A stretch of DNA of 22,972 nt, from positions 1 to 22,972 of the forward strand of contig JAEZAV010000063.1 in the NCBI GenBank assembly GCA_023430285.1, read 5' to 3'. A model generated the notes under the pieces. That model saw nothing but the letters and a program-made list of their open reading frames with translations, ran no database searches and was not told the origin of the DNA. The translations under genes were made by a program, and so were the position numbers. Shown piece by piece: positions 22,869 to 22,972 of the stretch. This DNA is from Methanobacteriota archaeon (GTDB lineage Archaea; Methanobacteriota; Methanobacteria; Methanobacteriales; Methanobacteriaceae). Every line of letters begins with the position of its first letter. Within the stretch, counting starts at the first letter, position 1.

Positions 22869-22972
22869 GTGCAAAAAAAGATTATTCAAATATCTGATAT
22901 CCATTTTGGTGAGAAAACCTTTTCTATGGAACTTAAAAACAATTTATTAAGACAAGTTACTGATGAAAATCC
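22869..22972 (+). CDS. Metallophosphoesterase (calcineurin-like), 5' part only
   Basis: The first 34 codons of a gene that runs off the window end. After a GTG start the protein begins MQKKIIQISDIHFGEKTFS. The QISDIHFG segment is the D-x-H metal-binding motif that opens calcineurin-like phosphoesterases (ISDxHxG). GGTGTT at 22859-22864 serves as the ribosome site with a 4-base gap. An ATG two bases earlier is in another frame and does not give the motif. The substrate cannot be judged from this fragment. Confidence 0.72.
   Translation, partial: MQKKIIQISDIHFGEKTFSMELKNNLLRQVTDEN

Noticed and set aside
1..22972. Mobile elements, defence islands or horizontally acquired segments
   Set aside because: No transposase, integrase, restriction, toxin-antitoxin or phage signature. 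Codon and base usage appear even, and the gene content is core methanogen.

Overview
The window is a 22,972-base piece of archaeal chromosome, most likely from Methanobacterium or a close relative in the Methanobacteriales. The evidence is a complete CO dehydrogenase/acetyl-CoA synthase (CODH/ACS) operon in the order cdhA-cdhB-cdhC-cooC-cdhD-cdhE, a geranylgeranyl reductase for archaeal lipids, archaeal-type tRNA genes without encoded CCA, TATA-type promoters, Shine-Dalgarno sites of the GGTGAT/GGAGG type, and AT-rich spacers. Genes are dense, no gap without a gene exceeds about 220 bases, and I see no insertion sequence, phage gene, integrase or CRISPR array.

Layout. 57-5100: a metallo-beta-lactamase/double-rhodanese protein, a TspO-like membrane protein, then three leftward genes (AlkD-like repair protein, large secreted protein, small membrane protein). 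5300-7540: an orphan TctA-like permease converging on a Cys-rich methyltransferase. 7584-10382: a pilus/secretion ATPase and its membrane platform, diverging from the methyltransferase gene across a very short promoter region. 10500-18784: the CODH/ACS operon with a four-cluster ferredoxin gene at its end. 18848-22346 (all leftward): ogt, a HEAT-repeat protein, geranylgeranyl reductase, and a 58-residue ferredoxin overlapping the reductase. 22454-22972: an inverted repeat, tRNA-Leu(UAA), a second inverted repeat, tRNA-Thr(GGU), and the start of a metallophosphoesterase gene cut by the window end.

How the genes work together. CdhA/CdhB reduce CO2 to CO, CdhD/CdhE carry the methyl group on a corrinoid Fe-S protein, CdhC joins methyl, CO and CoA into acetyl-CoA, CooC probably loads nickel, and the ferredoxin probably supplies electrons. 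This is the autotrophic carbon-entry point. The small ferredoxin and geranylgeranyl reductase form a second electron-transfer pair, for saturating lipid side chains. The ATPase/platform pair is the core of a type IV pilus-like machine, with no pilin nearby.

Most of the window is well-understood core methanogen genome. The less explained parts are the secreted GCC-motif protein, the Cys-rich methyltransferase, the orphan permease with an apparently non-standard start, the persulfide-dioxygenase-like protein in a presumed anaerobe, and the inverted repeats around the tRNA genes. I did not find a convincing wholly new multi-gene system.
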